A stretch of 64,000 bases of DNA from Syngnathus acus (taxonomy: Eukaryota; Chordata; Actinopteri; Syngnathiformes; Syngnathidae), in contig NC_051098.1 in the NCBI RefSeq assembly GCF_901709675.1, forward strand, positions 1-64,000. Direction: 5' to 3'. The position numbers and the translations under genes were made by a program. The notes beneath the pieces are model-generated. The model searched no databases and was not told the origin of the DNA. It worked only from the letters and a program-made list of their open reading frames with translations. How positions within the stretch are numbered: position 1 is the stretch's first letter; every line of letters starts with the position of its first letter. Of the stretch, positions 11,408 through 23,344 are shown piece by piece.

Positions 11408-14400
11408 CTCACGTCACTGTGGTTAAGTTGGCATAGTAAAAAGCGCTCTTGGGTCCTTCAGAGTGCGGAGTTTATCACTGCGCATGAAGAAATGACAACC
11501 TGCAACGTTTGGTTTATGTTTTATAAGCATTTTTAGTTTTATTGCTTAAATCGCTTTTTCTCGACGAGCTGAGCACGTTTTCTGGATGGTGCCTCTCCCG
11601 TCACTCTGGTTAGGTTGGCAAAGTAAAAAGCGCTCTTGGGTGCTTCAGAGTGCCGAGTTTATCACTGCACATAAAGAAATGACCACCTGCAACGTTTGGT
11701 TTATGTTTTATGAGCATTTTTAATTGTATTGCTTAGAGCGCATTTTCTCGACGAGCTGAGCACTATTTCTAGTAAAAAGCGCTCTTGGGTGCTTCAGAGT
11801 GCCGAGTTTATCACTGCACATGAAGAAATGACCACCTGCAACGTTTGGTTTATGTTTTATGAGCATTTTTAATTGTATTGCTTAGAGCGCATTTTCTCGA
11901 CGAGCTGAGCACGTTTTCTAGTTAAAAGCGCTCTTGGGTGCTTCAGAGTGCCGAGTTTATCACTGCGCATGAAGAAATGACCACCTGCAACGTTTGGTTT
12001 ATGTTTTATAAGCATTTTTAATTTTATTGCTTAAATCGCATTTTCTCGACGAGCTGAGCACGTTTTCTGGATGGTGCCTCTCCCGTCACTCTGGTTAGGT
12101 TGGCATAGTAAAAAGGGCTCTTGGGGGCTTCAGAGTGCCCAGTTTATCACTGCGCATGCAGAAATGACCACCTGCAACGTTTGGTTTATGTTTTATCAGC
12201 ATTTTTAGTTTTATTGCTTAAATCGCATTTTCTCGACGAGCTGAGCACGTTTTCTGGATGGTGCCTCTCCCGTCACTCTGGTTAGGTTGGCAAAGTAAAA
12301 AGCGCTCTTGGGTGCTTCAGAGTGCCGAGTTTATCACTGCGCATGAAGAAATGACCACCTGCAACGTTTGGTTTATGTTTTATAAGCATTTTTAATTTTA
12401 TTGCTTAAATCGCATTTTCTCGACGAGCTGAGCACGTTTTCTGGATGGTGGCTCTCCCGTCACTCTGGTTAGGTTGGCATAGTAAAAAGCGCTCTTGGGG
12501 GCTTGAGAGTGCCGAGTTTATCACTGCGCATGAAGAAATGACCACCTGCAACGTTTGGTTTATGTTTTATAAGCATTTTTAGTTTTATTGCTTAAATCGC
12601 ATTTTCTCGACGAGCTGAGCACGTTTTCTGGATGGTGCCTCTCCCGTCACTCTGGTTAGGTTGGCAAAGTAAAAAGTGCTCTTGGGTGCTTCAGAGTGCC
12701 GAGTTTATCACTGCGCATGAAGAAATGACCACCTGCAACGTTTGGTTTATGTTTTATAAGCATTTTTAATTGTATTGCTTAGAGCGCATTTTCTCGACGA
12801 GCTGAGCACGTTTTCTAGTTAAAAGCGCTCTTGGGTGCTTCAGAGTGCCGAGTTTATCACTGCGCATGCAGAAATGACAACCTGCAACGTTTGGTTTATG
12901 TTTTATAAGCATTTTTTGTTTTATTGCTTAAATCGCATTTTCCCGACGAGCTGAGCACGTTTTCTGGATGGTGCCTCTCCCGTCACTCTGGTTAGGTTGG
13001 CATAGTAAAAAGTGCTCTTGGGGGCTTCAGAGTGCCCAGTTTATCACTGCGCATGCAGAAATGACCACCTGCAACGTTTGGTTTATGTTTTATTAGCATT
13101 TTTAGTTTTATTGCTTAAATCGCATTTTCTCGATGAGCTGAGCACGTTTTCTGGATGGTGCCTCTCCCGTCACTCTGGTTAGGTTGGCAAAGTAAAAAGC
13201 GCTCTTGGGTGCTTCAGAGTGCCGAGTTTATCACTGCACATGAAGAAATGACCACCTGCAACGTTTGGTTTATGTTTTATGAGCATTTTTAATTGTATTG
13301 CTTAGAGCGCATTTTCTCGACGAGCTGAGCACGTTTTCTAGTTAAAAGCGCTCTTGGGTGCTTCAGAGTGCCGAGTTTATCACTGCGCATGAAGAAATGA
13401 CCACCTGCAACGTTTGGTTTATGTTTTATAAGCATTTTTAATTTTATTGCTTAAATCGCATTTTCTCGACGAGCTGAGCACGTTTTCTGGATGGTGCCTC
13501 TCCCGTCACTCTGGTTAGGTTGGCATAGTAAAAAGTGCTCTTGGGGGCTTCAGAGTGCCCAGTTTATCACTGCGCATGCAGAAATGACCACCTGCAACGT
13601 TTGGTTTATGTTTTATAAGCATTTTTAGTTTTATTGCTTAAATCGCATTTTCTCGACGAGCTGAGCACGTTTTCTGGATGGTGCCTCTCCCGTCACTCTG
13701 GTTAGGTTGGCAAAGTAAAAAGCGCTCTTGGGTGCTTCAGAGTGCCGAGTTTATCACTGCGCATGAAGAAATGACTACCTGCAACGTTTGGTTTATGTTT
13801 TATGAGCATTTTTAATTGTATTGCTTAGAGCGCATTTTCTCGACGAGCTGAGCACGTTTTCTAGTAAAAAGCGCTCTTGGGTGCTTCAGAGTGCCGAGTT
13901 TATCACTGCGCATGAAGAAATGACCACCTGCAACGTTTGGTTTATGTTTTATAAGCATTTTTTATTTTATTGCTTAAATCGCATTTTCTCGACGAGCTGA
14001 GCACGTTTTCTGGATGGTGGCTCTCCCGTCACTCTGGTTAGGTTGGCATAGTAAAAAGCGCTCTTGGGGGCTTGAGAGTGCCGAGTTTATCACTGCGCAT
14101 GAAGAAATGACCACCTGCAACGTTTGGTTTATGTTTTATAAGCATTTTTAGTTTTATTGCTTAAATCGCATTTTCTCGACGAGCTGAGCACGTTTTCTGG
14201 ATGGTGCCTCTCCCGTCACTCTGGTTAGGTTGGCAAAGTAAAAAGCGCTCTTGGGTGCTTCAGAGTGCCGAGTTTATCACTGCACATGAAGAAATGACCA
14301 CCTGCAACGTTTGGTTTATGTTTTATGAGCATTTTTAATTGTATTGCTTAGAGCGCATTTTCTCGACGAGCTGAGCACGTTTTCTAGTTAAAAGCGCTCT

Positions 14401-14945
14401 TGGGTGCTTCAGAGTGCCGAGTTTATCACTGCGCATGAAGAAATGACCACCTGCAACGTTTGGTTTATGTTTCATAAGCATTTTTAATTTTATTGCTTAA
14501 ATCGCATTTTCTCGACGAGCTGAGCACGTTTTCTGGATGGTGGCTCTCCCGTCACTCTGGTTAGGTTGGCATAGTAAAAAGCGCTCTTTGGGGCTTGAGA
14601 GTGCCGAGTTTATCACTGCGCATGAAGAAATGACCACCTGCAACGTTTGGTTTATGTTTTATAAGCATTTTTAGTTTTATTGCTTAAATCGCATTTTCTC
14701 GACGAGCTGAGCACGTTTTCTGGATGGTGCCTCTCCCGTCACTCTGGTTAGGTTGGCAAAGTAAAAAGTGCTCTTGGGTGCTTCAGAGTGCCGAGTTTAT
14801 CACTGCGCATGAAGAAATGACCACCTGCAACGTTTGGTTTATGTTTTATAAGCATTTTTAATTGTATTGCTTAGAGCGCATTTTCTCGACGAGCTGAGCA
14901 CGTTTTCTAGTAAAAAGCGCTCTTGGGTGCTTCAGAGTGCCGAGT
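11408..14945. repeat. AT-rich satellite block, more diverged
   Basis: 187- and 149-bp monomers again, but with a less regular order and more sequence variants (for example gttaaaagcgctc, ggtggctctcccg, ggcttgagagtgcc) than 262-9864. This looks like an older or less homogenised part of the array. Confidence 0.93.
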
Positions 14946-15086
14946 TGAGTGCGTGGTTTAGCGTCCGCGCCCGGTCCCTTATGGAACCTATTTGGCCCGC
15001 GGACCTGCTGGCGGGGCATCCGTGAAAGCCTGTCCGCCTTCCGAGCGCTCTTGCCGGGCGTGAGTTTGCATCCGCGCCCGGTCGCC
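14946..15086. repeat. Small GC-rich satellite island
   Basis: About 1.3 units of the 108-bp family inside AT-rich satellite. It keeps both block junctions (gagtgcgtggtttagcgtcc on the left, gtcgcctcacgtcactctgg on the right). It looks like a GC block collapsed to its two end units. Confidence 0.9.
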
Positions 15087-17047
15087 TCACGTCACTCTGG
15101 TTAGGTTGGCATAGTAAAAAGCGCTCTTGGGTGCTTCAGAGTGCCGAGTTTATCACTGCGCATGAAGAAATGACCACCTGCAACGTTTGGTTTATGTTTT
15201 ATAAGCATTTTTAGTTTTATTGCTTAAATCGCATTTTCTCGACGAGCTGAGCACGTTTTCTGGATGGTGCCTCTCCCGTCACTCTGGTTAGGTTGGCAAA
15301 GTAAAAAGTGCTCTTGGGTGCTTCAGAGTGCCGAGTTTATCACTGCGCATGAAGAAATGACCACCTGCAACGTTTGGTTTATGTTTTATAAGCATTTTTA
15401 ATTGTATTGCTTAGAGCGCATTTTCTCGACGAGCTGAGCACGTTTTCTAGTAAAAAGCGCTCTTGGGTGCTTCAGAGTGCCGAGTTTATCACTGCGCATG
15501 CAGAAATGATCACCTGCAACTTTTGGTTTATGTTTTATAAGCATTTTTAATTTTATTGCTTAAATCGCATTTTCTCGACGAGCTGAGCACGTTTTCTGGA
15601 TGGTGGCTTTCCCGTCACTCTGGTTAGGTTGGCATAGTAAAAAGCGCTCTTGGGGGCTTGAGAGTGCCGAGTTTATCACTGCGCATGAAGAAATGACCAC
15701 CTGCAACGTTTGGTTTATGTTTTATAAGCATTTTTAATTGTATTGCTTAGAGCGCATTTTCTCGACGAGCTGAGCACGTTTTCTGGATGGTGGCTTTCCC
15801 GTCACTCTGGTTAGGTTGGCATAGTAAAAAGCGCTCTTGGGGGCTTGAGAGTGCCGAGTTTATCACTGCGCATGAAGAAATGACCACCTGCAACGTTTGG
15901 TTTATGTTTTATAAGCATTTTTAATTGTATTGCTTAGAGCGCATATTCTCGACGAGCTGAGCACGTTTTCTAGTAAAAAGCGCTCTTGGGTGCTTCAGAG
16001 TGCCGAGTTTATCACTGCGCATGCAGAAATGACCACCTGCAACGTTTGGTTTGTGTTTTATAAGCATTTTTAATTTTATTGCTTAGATCGCATTTTCTCG
16101 ACGAGCTGAGCACGTTTTCTGGATGGTGCCTCTCCCGTCACTCTGCTTAGGTTGGCACAGTAAAAAGCGCTCTTGGGGGCTTGAAAGTGCCGAGTTTATC
16201 ACTGCGCATGCAGAAATGACCACCTGCAACGTTTGGTTTATGTTTTATAAGCATTTTTTGTTTTATTGCTTAAATCGCATTTTCTCGACGAGCTGAGCAC
16301 GTTTTCTGGATGTTGCCTCTCCCGTCACTCTGGTTAGGTTGGCATAGTAAAAAGCGCTCTTGGGTGCTTCAGAGTGCCGAGTTTATCACTGCGCATGCAG
16401 AAATGATCACCTGCAACTTTTGGTTTATGTTTTATAAGCATTTTTAATTTTATTGCTTAAATCGCATTTTCTCGACGAGCTGAGCACGTTTTCTGGATGG
16501 TGGCTTTCCCGTCACTCTGGTTAGGTTGGCATAGTAAAAAGTGCTCTTGGGTGCTTCAGAGTGCCGTGTTTATACTGCGCATGAAGAAATGACCACCTGC
16601 AACGTTTGGTTTATGTTTTATAAGCATTTTTAATTGTATTGCTTAGAGCGCATTTTCTCGACGAGCTGAGCACGTTTTCTAGTAAAAAGCGCTCTTGGGT
16701 GCTTCAGAGTGCCGAGTTTATCACTGCGCATGAAGAAATGACCACCTGCAACGTTTGGTTTATGTTTTATAAGCATTTTTAGTTTTATTGCTTAAATCGC
16801 ATTTTCTCGACGAGCTGAGCACGTTTTCTAGTTAAAAGCGCTCTTGGGTGCTTCAGAGTGCCGAGTTTATCACTGCGCATGAAGAAATGACCCCCTGTAA
16901 CGTTTGGTTTATGTTTTATAAGCATTTTTAATTTTATTGCTTAAATCGCATTTTCTCGACGAGCTGAGCACGTTTTCTGGATGGTGGCTCTCCCGTCACC
17001 CTGGTTAGGTTGGCATCGTAAAAAGCGCTCTTGGGGGCTTGAGAGTG
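15087..17047. repeat. AT-rich satellite block up to the BEL/Pao junction
   Basis: Irregular 187/149-bp monomers, including variants such as ggatggtggctttcccgtca. The satellite ends inside a monomer at ggcttgagagtg, where BEL/Pao coding sequence begins without a recognisable element terminus. Confidence 0.93.
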
Positions 17048-19590
17048 GTTTTCAGCTGCAATTAGCTCTTCTGCAGTTAATGCTCCCTGAACCTTCTGAC
17101 TGGACCTTATGTTAGTAACAAATCGTTTTACCCATGCAGTGATTCTTAACACAGTGTTGAGCCTGCTGTACTTCTCTAAGTTTAACAAAGTTTCAGTCTG
17201 TTCAGCGCTGGTGAGTTGGACAACAGCTTGATACTTAGATTTCAGTTCAGTGTTCACCTCATTTACCACGTGGTCATTGTCAATGTCCTGGGCTGTGTCA
17301 GCTGCTGGCAGTGAAGTGGGTCCACTCCACCACAGCTGGCTCTCAATGAGGCTCTTCGCATGCTGACCTCGTGTAGGCAAGTCAGCTGGATTCATTTTGC
17401 CAGCACAGTGGGACCACGACTCCGGGTTAGTAAGCTCTTGTATTTCAGTCACTCTGTTGGCGACAAATGGCTTCCATCGCTGAGCTGGGCTGCGGATCCA
17501 GTGAAGAGCGATCATTGAGTCAGTCCTCATGTTGAGCTGGTTCTTCTCCATGTTCAGCGGATTGAGAAGACTGTGTCCCAGTCTTGCTCCAATAAGTGCA
17601 CCCATTGGTTCCAAACGAGGCAGTGTCATTTTCTTCAGTGGTGCAACTCGTGACTTAGAAGCCACAAAACTGGTAACAGTCTCTCCTTCTTTGTTTCGTC
17701 CATGTAGATATGCCACGGCACTGTAAGCCTTTTCACTTGCATCACAATAAACGAACAGCCTTACAGTGTGTGACTCTTGGTGTTTCTCAATATGGTACCA
17801 CCTGGGAACAGCCACCAGGTGGAGAAGTGGTAGCTCTGAACACCACTGTTCCCATTTCTCAGTAAGATCATTAGGTAATGGTTCATCCCAACTGAGCCCT
17901 CTCTCCCACATTTCTTGGAAAAGGCACTTAACTCTGACAGTAAATGGAGTGAGAAACCCGATGGGGTCAAATATACGGGCTGATGTCTGTAGGCCGCTTC
18001 TCTTTGTGTCTTGCTTGTTTTTCAAAATGTCCATTAGTCCTCTTTGATCAAAAACAAAATCATCATTCTCAGGTCTCCAAACAAGACCTAGCACTTTGAG
18101 CACGTTTCCACAGGACTCTGCATCTCCAGTGAACTCTGCTCCAGTCTCCTTCCACATAGCACTCAAATCAGGTGAGTTGGTGACCCATTTGCAAAGATTC
18201 ATGCCTGCCTGAGAAAGAATGTCCTTTGGTGCAGTTGTCACATATAGAGCTTCCTGTACAGTGGGTGCGCTTGAAATAAAATCATCCACATACAGACAGT
18301 CACTGATTGTCTGTACTGCCTTTGGTTGCTCTGCTTCAAACCCTTGGAGATGTTTTCTAATGGTGGCAGCAAGCAGGAATGGGCTGGGAGACACGCCAAA
18401 AACAACTCTGTTCATTCTCAGGATGCGAACTTCGTCTTTGCAGTCCTTGGTTGGAGGTCCGTGCATCCACAGGAACCTAACAGCATCCTTATCCTTTTCT
18501 GCAAGAGAAATCTGAAGAAAAGCCTTGGTTATGTCTGCAGTGAAGGCTATCTCATATAGTCTGAACTTAATGAGCACATCCAGCAGGTTTGGGTTTAGGT
18601 TGGGCCCAGTGTGCAAACAGTCATTAAGAGAAGGGCTGTCTTCGTCATGTGAGGAGGCATCAAATACCACTCTAAGTTTTGTCGTGGACTTGTCCTCTCG
18701 CAAAACAGCGTGATGTGGCATGTAATATTTTACAGTCTCTTTGTTGTCTACCTTCTCCTTGTCAACCTCTTCACAGATCCCTTGCTCTAGATAGTCTTGT
18801 ATTACATTGTTGTACCTAGAATACAAGGTTGCATCCATTTTCAGTTTTCTCTTAAGACTCTCAAAGCGTCTCGTAGCTACCCTGAAGTTATCTGGAAGTC
18901 GGTCTTTGTCAGATCGCCACGGTAACTCCACTTGGTAGCGTCCATTTTCAAATGTTGTTGTCTGTTCAAAGTTTTGTAGGACATCTGTGTCCTCTGGGCT
19001 TTCTGCAGGTTTGTTTATAATGCCCAAGGACTCCACTTCCCAGAATGCATGCAACTGCGTTGAGATCTGGGTGTCTTCAGACAAACTAATGTGCATGCAA
19101 GTGGTGTCTGTAACACTGGAGATAGTCACTGGTCCCTGTAAAGCCCATCCAAAAATGCTTTCAACCGCCACCAGTGTATTTGTGACTCTTTGGACTTTAC
19201 CAGTAACTGCTTGCCAGTAGTAGTCTGCTCCTATTAACACTTGCAACTCTTGGTCTTTTGCGCCCTCTAGAGGGAAGTCTGCAAGTTGCAATCCTCTCTT
19301 CTTTATTTCTTCTTGAATGGGCTCACTCGGAACCTTTATCACAGCAGTACACACCTGAGAAGTCTCTACAGCTTCAATCTCAAGTCTCCATTCAGTGTTC
19401 CACATATTCTCTAGCTCAACCTTTACAACATTACGTTTCTCTGTTACTGGAGTAGTGGAACCGAAGACATGGAGGGTTAGTGTCTCTTGTCTTATAACTG
19501 GCAGTCCCAGAGCTCTGACGACACTTCTGTGAATGAAACTACGCTGACTGCCTCCATCTAACAGACAACGAGTTATCTTTCTCTTTTGGC
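17048..19590 (-). pseudogene. pol: BEL/Pao pol: protease, reverse transcriptase, RNase H (truncated)
   Basis: The frame is open from about 19590. An aspartic-protease-like LLDGGSQ motif (DGGS in the active-site position) lies near 19550. The first Met is at 19405, and that 823-residue stretch continues past the element end. From that Met, the RT palm motifs are LRVVFDA (about 244-250), FTADITKAFLQ (about 288-298) and the catalytic YVDD (about 372-375). RNase H begins with VYCDASEKAY (about 552-561), with TDS near 628-630. The last roughly 37 residues (from about 787) are translated satellite. Loss of the integrase makes the element immobile on its own. The gag and pol frames differ by one near 19590; most BEL/Pao elements use a single ORF, so I read this as a mutation. 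Confidence 0.9.
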
Positions 19591-20590
19591 CCTACAGTCC
19601 ATGTTTTAACAGTCTGAAGCAGTACAGTGTTTTGAGTGTTTGTCTTGACCTTTACAGGACTTGCCACTGAAGACAACACAGCTTCTGTATTTTCATTAAC
19701 TTTGGTAGTGTCAATATCGGTCTTGGATTCAGTCTGCTCACACACTGACAAGTGGTGTTTACGGTTGCATAGGCTACACAAAACTTTCACTCTGCAGTAT
19801 TTTGCGATGTGTTTTGGGCCTAAACAAACATAACACCGTCCAAGTTTTTTCAGCTTATCCTTACGTGCACTTACAGTATATTCAGGACAGTTCTCTGGCT
19901 TGTGTTCGCTACTGTCACAATACATGCAGGTCCGGGGCACGGTGTTGGCTGTATGCAAAGCGGTTGCTGACGGAATGCTCCACTTTCCGTGTTTGTCGGC
20001 GTAGGATGACTTACCCACATGTTTGTGTTGTGGGCTAGAGTCTTTGGAGGTTTGGCCAGGTCTTGTAAGCTGAAGCGCCCGTTCTCTGCTTTGCACTTCA
20101 TTTTGCAGAAACTGAATCAACTCTTGTACCTTCCAGTCGTTGGTGGAGTTTGGTTGGCGAGTGTAGGCAAGTGCAATGTCCTCTGGAACAAGCTGTAAAA
20201 GCACTGGACAAAGCAAGCAGCCGTACGTGTCACTCTGTACTCCCAGAGACTCCAAGCTGCGTATCTGGATCTCACATTCATCATATAAATGTCTCAGAGC
20301 AGCAACATCAGAGGATTTTCTAACAGGTGTCAAGTTCAGTAATTTGGACATGTGGGCACTTATCACAATGTCCTTTCTCCCAAAACGGCTTTGGAGTAGC
20401 TCTATTGCAGCATCATAGTTAGCTTCTGTTATTGTGAGCCCTGCAATAGTTCTGGCAGCTGCTCCAGTCAGGTAGGATCTGAGATAGGTAAATTTATCTG
20501 TCTTGCATAGTGCATCATTCTTGTGAATAGCTGTTTCATACTGTGAACCAAAATTCCTGCCACTGGCTTATTTCACCATCGTACTTGTCT
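19539..20590 (-). pseudogene. gag: BEL/Pao Gag, central and C-terminal part with zinc knuckles
   Basis: The segment 19539-20366 codes 275 residues. Cysteine-rich motifs follow one another: CMYCDSSEHKPENC, then GRCYVCLGPKHIAKYC, then CSLCNRKHHLSVC. These are nucleocapsid-type knuckles that bind RNA in the particle. Upstream of 20366 the Gag frame continues to the SINE at 20590 but has a 1-base shift near 20548. The N-terminal part lies beyond the SINE. The 3' end overlaps the pol frame by about 50 bp. Confidence 0.85.
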
Positions 20591-20878
20591 AATGGCCCCT
20601 AGACGTGTGGCACGCAGGCCCACTGGTGTGTGGACACGCCCTGGTGCCCACGAACCAGCCCTCAACTATGGATTAAATAGTACCACTGCCCAGTGGGCTC
20701 CTCGGGAGAGGAATGGGCTAAGGGAGTCAACCCCTACAGAAAATCAATTTCCCCTTGGGTTGGTGTCAGGAAGGGCATCCGACTGTATAAGGTTTTGCTC
20801 CAAAAATATTCTCAGCCATATCGAGAACCCAGTCCAACCCAGCGGCGCCTGGAAAGCGGACTTTAAACCGATGATGAT
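20591..20878 (+). mobile_element. SINE-like insertion in gag
   Basis: A 288-bp plus-strand insertion flanked by a 10-bp direct repeat, gtacttgtct (20581-20590 and 20879-20888). Removing it rejoins Gag coding. The body contains gtcaggaagggcatccgac, common near the 3' end of fish RTE-type LINE/SINE sequences, and ends in a short (gat)n tail. The tail and target duplication indicate insertion by target-primed reverse transcription. I cannot name the family. Confidence 0.8.
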
Positions 20879-20888
20879 GTACTTGTCT

Positions 20889-21283
20889 ATCATGAGCTTC
20901 GGAAGTTTAACAGTCTGTCTGGACTGTGACGCAAATGAGCCCGTGCTCACATCGCTAACACGCATCCTCGGGACATCTCTGATGTTCTCCTGTGACCCGA
21001 TGAAGGAGGTGCCGCGGACTTTCCACGTGAGAACCCGGTCCATGTAATCCATCGTGTTTGCAATCTCAGTGTCCAGATCGTCTGTGGGCGTTTCATTTTC
21101 TATGCCCTTGTCCAAGTCCAGTAAACATTCCTCTTTTGATGATAAAACTGCCAGTAGCTCACGCACCTTGTTAGTATCTGGTATTTCCTTTCCCATCTCC
21201 TCTTCGAGACGGGTAAACAGCTTCGTTGTAGCGGCGCGGATAGTCGCTCGCTTCCTCTTCAGTCGCTCCATTCCCTCCGTCAT
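20889..21283 (-). pseudogene. gag: BEL/Pao Gag, N-terminal part
   Basis: Starts at Met 21283, just inside the primer-binding site. The N-terminus is basic and helical (MERLKRKRATIRAATTKLF) with heptad-like spacing, followed by an acidic stretch and KLPKLMIDKY, where the SINE interrupts it. BEL/Pao Gag commonly has such an N-terminal coiled region (DUF1759-type, from memory). The reading beyond the interruption is SINE sequence and should be ignored. Confidence 0.78.
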
Positions 21284-21349
21284 GACGGCTACTACTCCAC
21301 AGAGCCGTTAGCTGTTCACTTCGTTCGAAGCACACGTTAAGTCCTTACT

Positions 21350-21367
21350 TCCCGGGTTTCGGCACCA
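21350..21367 (-). promoter_or_regulatory. Primer-binding site, tRNA-Phe type
   Basis: The minus strand reads TGGTGCCGAAACCCGGGA three bases inside the LTR. This is complementary to the 3' end of vertebrate tRNA-Phe(GAA), including its CCA. It would prime minus-strand cDNA synthesis. Confidence 0.85.
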
Positions 21368-21370
21368 AGA

Positions 21371-21625
21371 TGTTACGTAGTGACGGCTTCTATAATGATG
21401 GCGGAGGCTCTGAAATCTTTTGTGTCCGTTTACTGTTCTTTTTATTGTATGGAACGAAAAGGAAAACACTATATTGCCAGATAACACTAGACCAATTTTT
21501 TGTTGCAAACATTTCCGCAAAACACCTTCAAAATAAAACACTTCCGGTGTGTCAAAATAAAATTACATGAATTCCAATCATGCGAATCAATAAATGTATG
21601 ATGAGCAACTTAACAAGTTACAACA
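21371..21625 (-). mobile_element. BEL/Pao 5' LTR (255 bp)
   Basis: Read on the plus strand it begins TGTTACGTAGTG and ends GTTACAACA, so it has TG...CA ends in both orientations. It lies three bases from the primer-binding site on one side and abuts satellite on the other. A minus-strand AATAAA near 21434 is a candidate polyadenylation signal. The partner LTR is absent from the window. Confidence 0.78.
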
Positions 21626-23157
21626 CGCTCTTGGGTGCTTCAGAGTGCCGAGTTTATCACTGCGCATGAAGAAATGACCACCTGCAACGTTTGGTTTATG
21701 TTTTATAAGCATTTTTAGTTTTATTGGTTAAATCGCATTTTCTCGAGGAGCTGAGCACGTTTTCTGGATGGTGCCTCTCCCGTCACTCTGGTTAGGTTGG
21801 GATAGTAAAAAGCGCTCTTGGGTGCTTCAGAGTGCCGAGTTTATCACTGCGCATGAAGAAATGACCACCTGCAACGTTTGGTTTATGTTTTATAAGCATT
21901 TTTAATTGTATTGCTTAGAGCGCATTTTCTCGACGAGCTGAGCACGTTTTCTAGTAAAAAGTGCTCTTGGGTGCTTCAGAGTGCCAAGTTTATCACTGCG
22001 CATGAAGAAATGACCACCTGCAACGTTTGGTTTATGTTTTATAAGCATTTTTAATTGTATTGCTTAAATCGCATTTTCTCGACGAGCTGAGCACGTTTTC
22101 TGGATGGTGCCTCTCCCGTCACTCTGGTTAGGTTGGCAAAGTAAAAAGTGCTCTTGGGTGCTTCAGAGTGCCGAGTTTATCACTGCGCATGAAGAAATGA
22201 CCACCTGCAACGTTTGGTTTATGTTTTATAAGCATTTATAGTTTTATTGGTTAAATCGCATTTTCTCGACGAGCTGAGCATGTTTTCTAGTAAAAAGCGC
22301 TCTTGGGTGCTTTAGAGTTCCAAGTTTATCACTGCGCATGAAGAAATGACCACCTGCAACGTTTGGTTTATGTTTTATAAGCATTTTTAATTTTATTGCT
22401 TAAATCGCATTTTCTCGACGAGCTGAGCATGTTTTCTGGATGGTGGCTCTCCCGTCACTCTGGTTAGGTTGGCATAGTAAAAACCGCTCTTGGGGGCTTG
22501 AGAGTGCCGAGTTTATCACTGCGCATGAAGAAATGACCACCTGCAACGTTTGGTTTATGTTTTATAAAAATATTTAGTTTTATTGCTTAAATCGCATTTT
22601 CTCGACGAGCTGAGCACGTTTTCTGGATGGTGCCTCTCCCGTCACTCTGGTTAGGTTGGCAAAGTAAAAAGTGCTCTTGGGTGCTTCAGAGTGCCGAGTT
22701 TATCACTGTGCATGTAAAAATGACCACCTGCAACGTTTGGTTTATGTTTTATAAGTATTTTTAATTGTATTGCTTAGAGCGCATTTTCTCGACGAGCTGA
22801 GCACGTTTTCTAATAAAAAGCGCTCTTGGGTGCTTCAGAGTGCCGAGTTTATCACTGCGCATGAAGAAATGACTACCTGCAACGTTAGGTTTATGTTTTA
22901 TAAGCATTTTTAATTTTATTGCTTAAATCGCATTTTCTCGACGAGCTGAGCACGTTTTCTGGATGGTGGCTCTCCCGTCACTCTGGTTAGGTTGGCATAG
23001 TAAAAAGCGCTCTTGGGGGCTTCAGAGTGCCGAGTTTATCACTGCGCATGAAGAAATGACCACCTGCAACGTTTGGTTTATGTTTTATAAGCATTTTTAA
23101 TTTTATTGCTTAAATCGCATTTTCTCGACGAGCTGAGCACGTTTTCTGGATGGTGGC
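21626..23157. repeat. AT-rich satellite, right end of the array
   Basis: 187/149-bp monomers continue after the BEL/Pao LTR, starting in mid-monomer at cgctcttgggtgcttcag and ending at ggatggtggctcc near 23157. Individual monomers are more diverged here, as expected at an array edge. Confidence 0.93.
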
Positions 23158-23344
23158 TCCAAAATCCAACACCAAGAACAGACATGAACGAGCAACAACA
23201 GGCTAAACGATAGGTATCCTAACGTGACATAAACACAAACGAACGGGCCTGACGTAACAGAGTTATTCAAATAACTATTACCTAGATAACACGTTTATAA
23301 AACCATCTGTCACTCCAATTCATTAAAATCCATCGATCGTCCTT
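23158..23344. other. Non-satellite flank with pogo-like C-terminal remnant
   Basis: First non-satellite sequence after the array. Near 23306 the motif tgtcactcc...cattaaaatcc resembles 23784 and 25212. On the minus strand of the best copy it codes an acidic transposase-like C-terminus. No intact gene. Confidence 0.4.

Larger units (their letters stand above)
17048..21625 (-). mobile_element. BEL/Pao LTR retrotransposon, 3'-truncated
   Basis: In minus-strand order it has a 5' LTR (21625-21371), a primer-binding site (21367-21350), Gag, a protease-like region, reverse transcriptase and RNase H. It stops at 17048 just as the integrase part would begin, and AT-rich satellite follows directly. 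No integrase core and no 3' LTR are present. Gag carries a SINE and at least one further frameshift. Satellite flanks both sides. The flanks overlap by about 22 bp of monomer rather than by a 4-6-bp target duplication, so the truncated edge probably arose by satellite rearrangement after insertion. Confidence 0.9.

Noticed and set aside
262-16950. CENP-B box in the AT-rich monomer
   Set aside because: No match to the nTTCGnnnnAnnCGGGn pattern was found by eye; a centromeric role remains only a possibility.
1-17047. Ribosomal DNA intergenic spacer
   Set aside because: Alternating sub-repeats are reminiscent of a spacer, but no rRNA coding sequence or recognisable Pol I promoter or terminator is in the window.
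16934-17047. C-terminal 37 residues of the long BEL/Pao frame
   Set aside because: They are translated satellite sequence beyond the truncated element, not protein.
1-23157. CRISPR-like regular repeats
   Set aside because: Units are 108-187 bp with no unique spacers, the surroundings are eukaryotic and there are no cas genes; it is satellite DNA.
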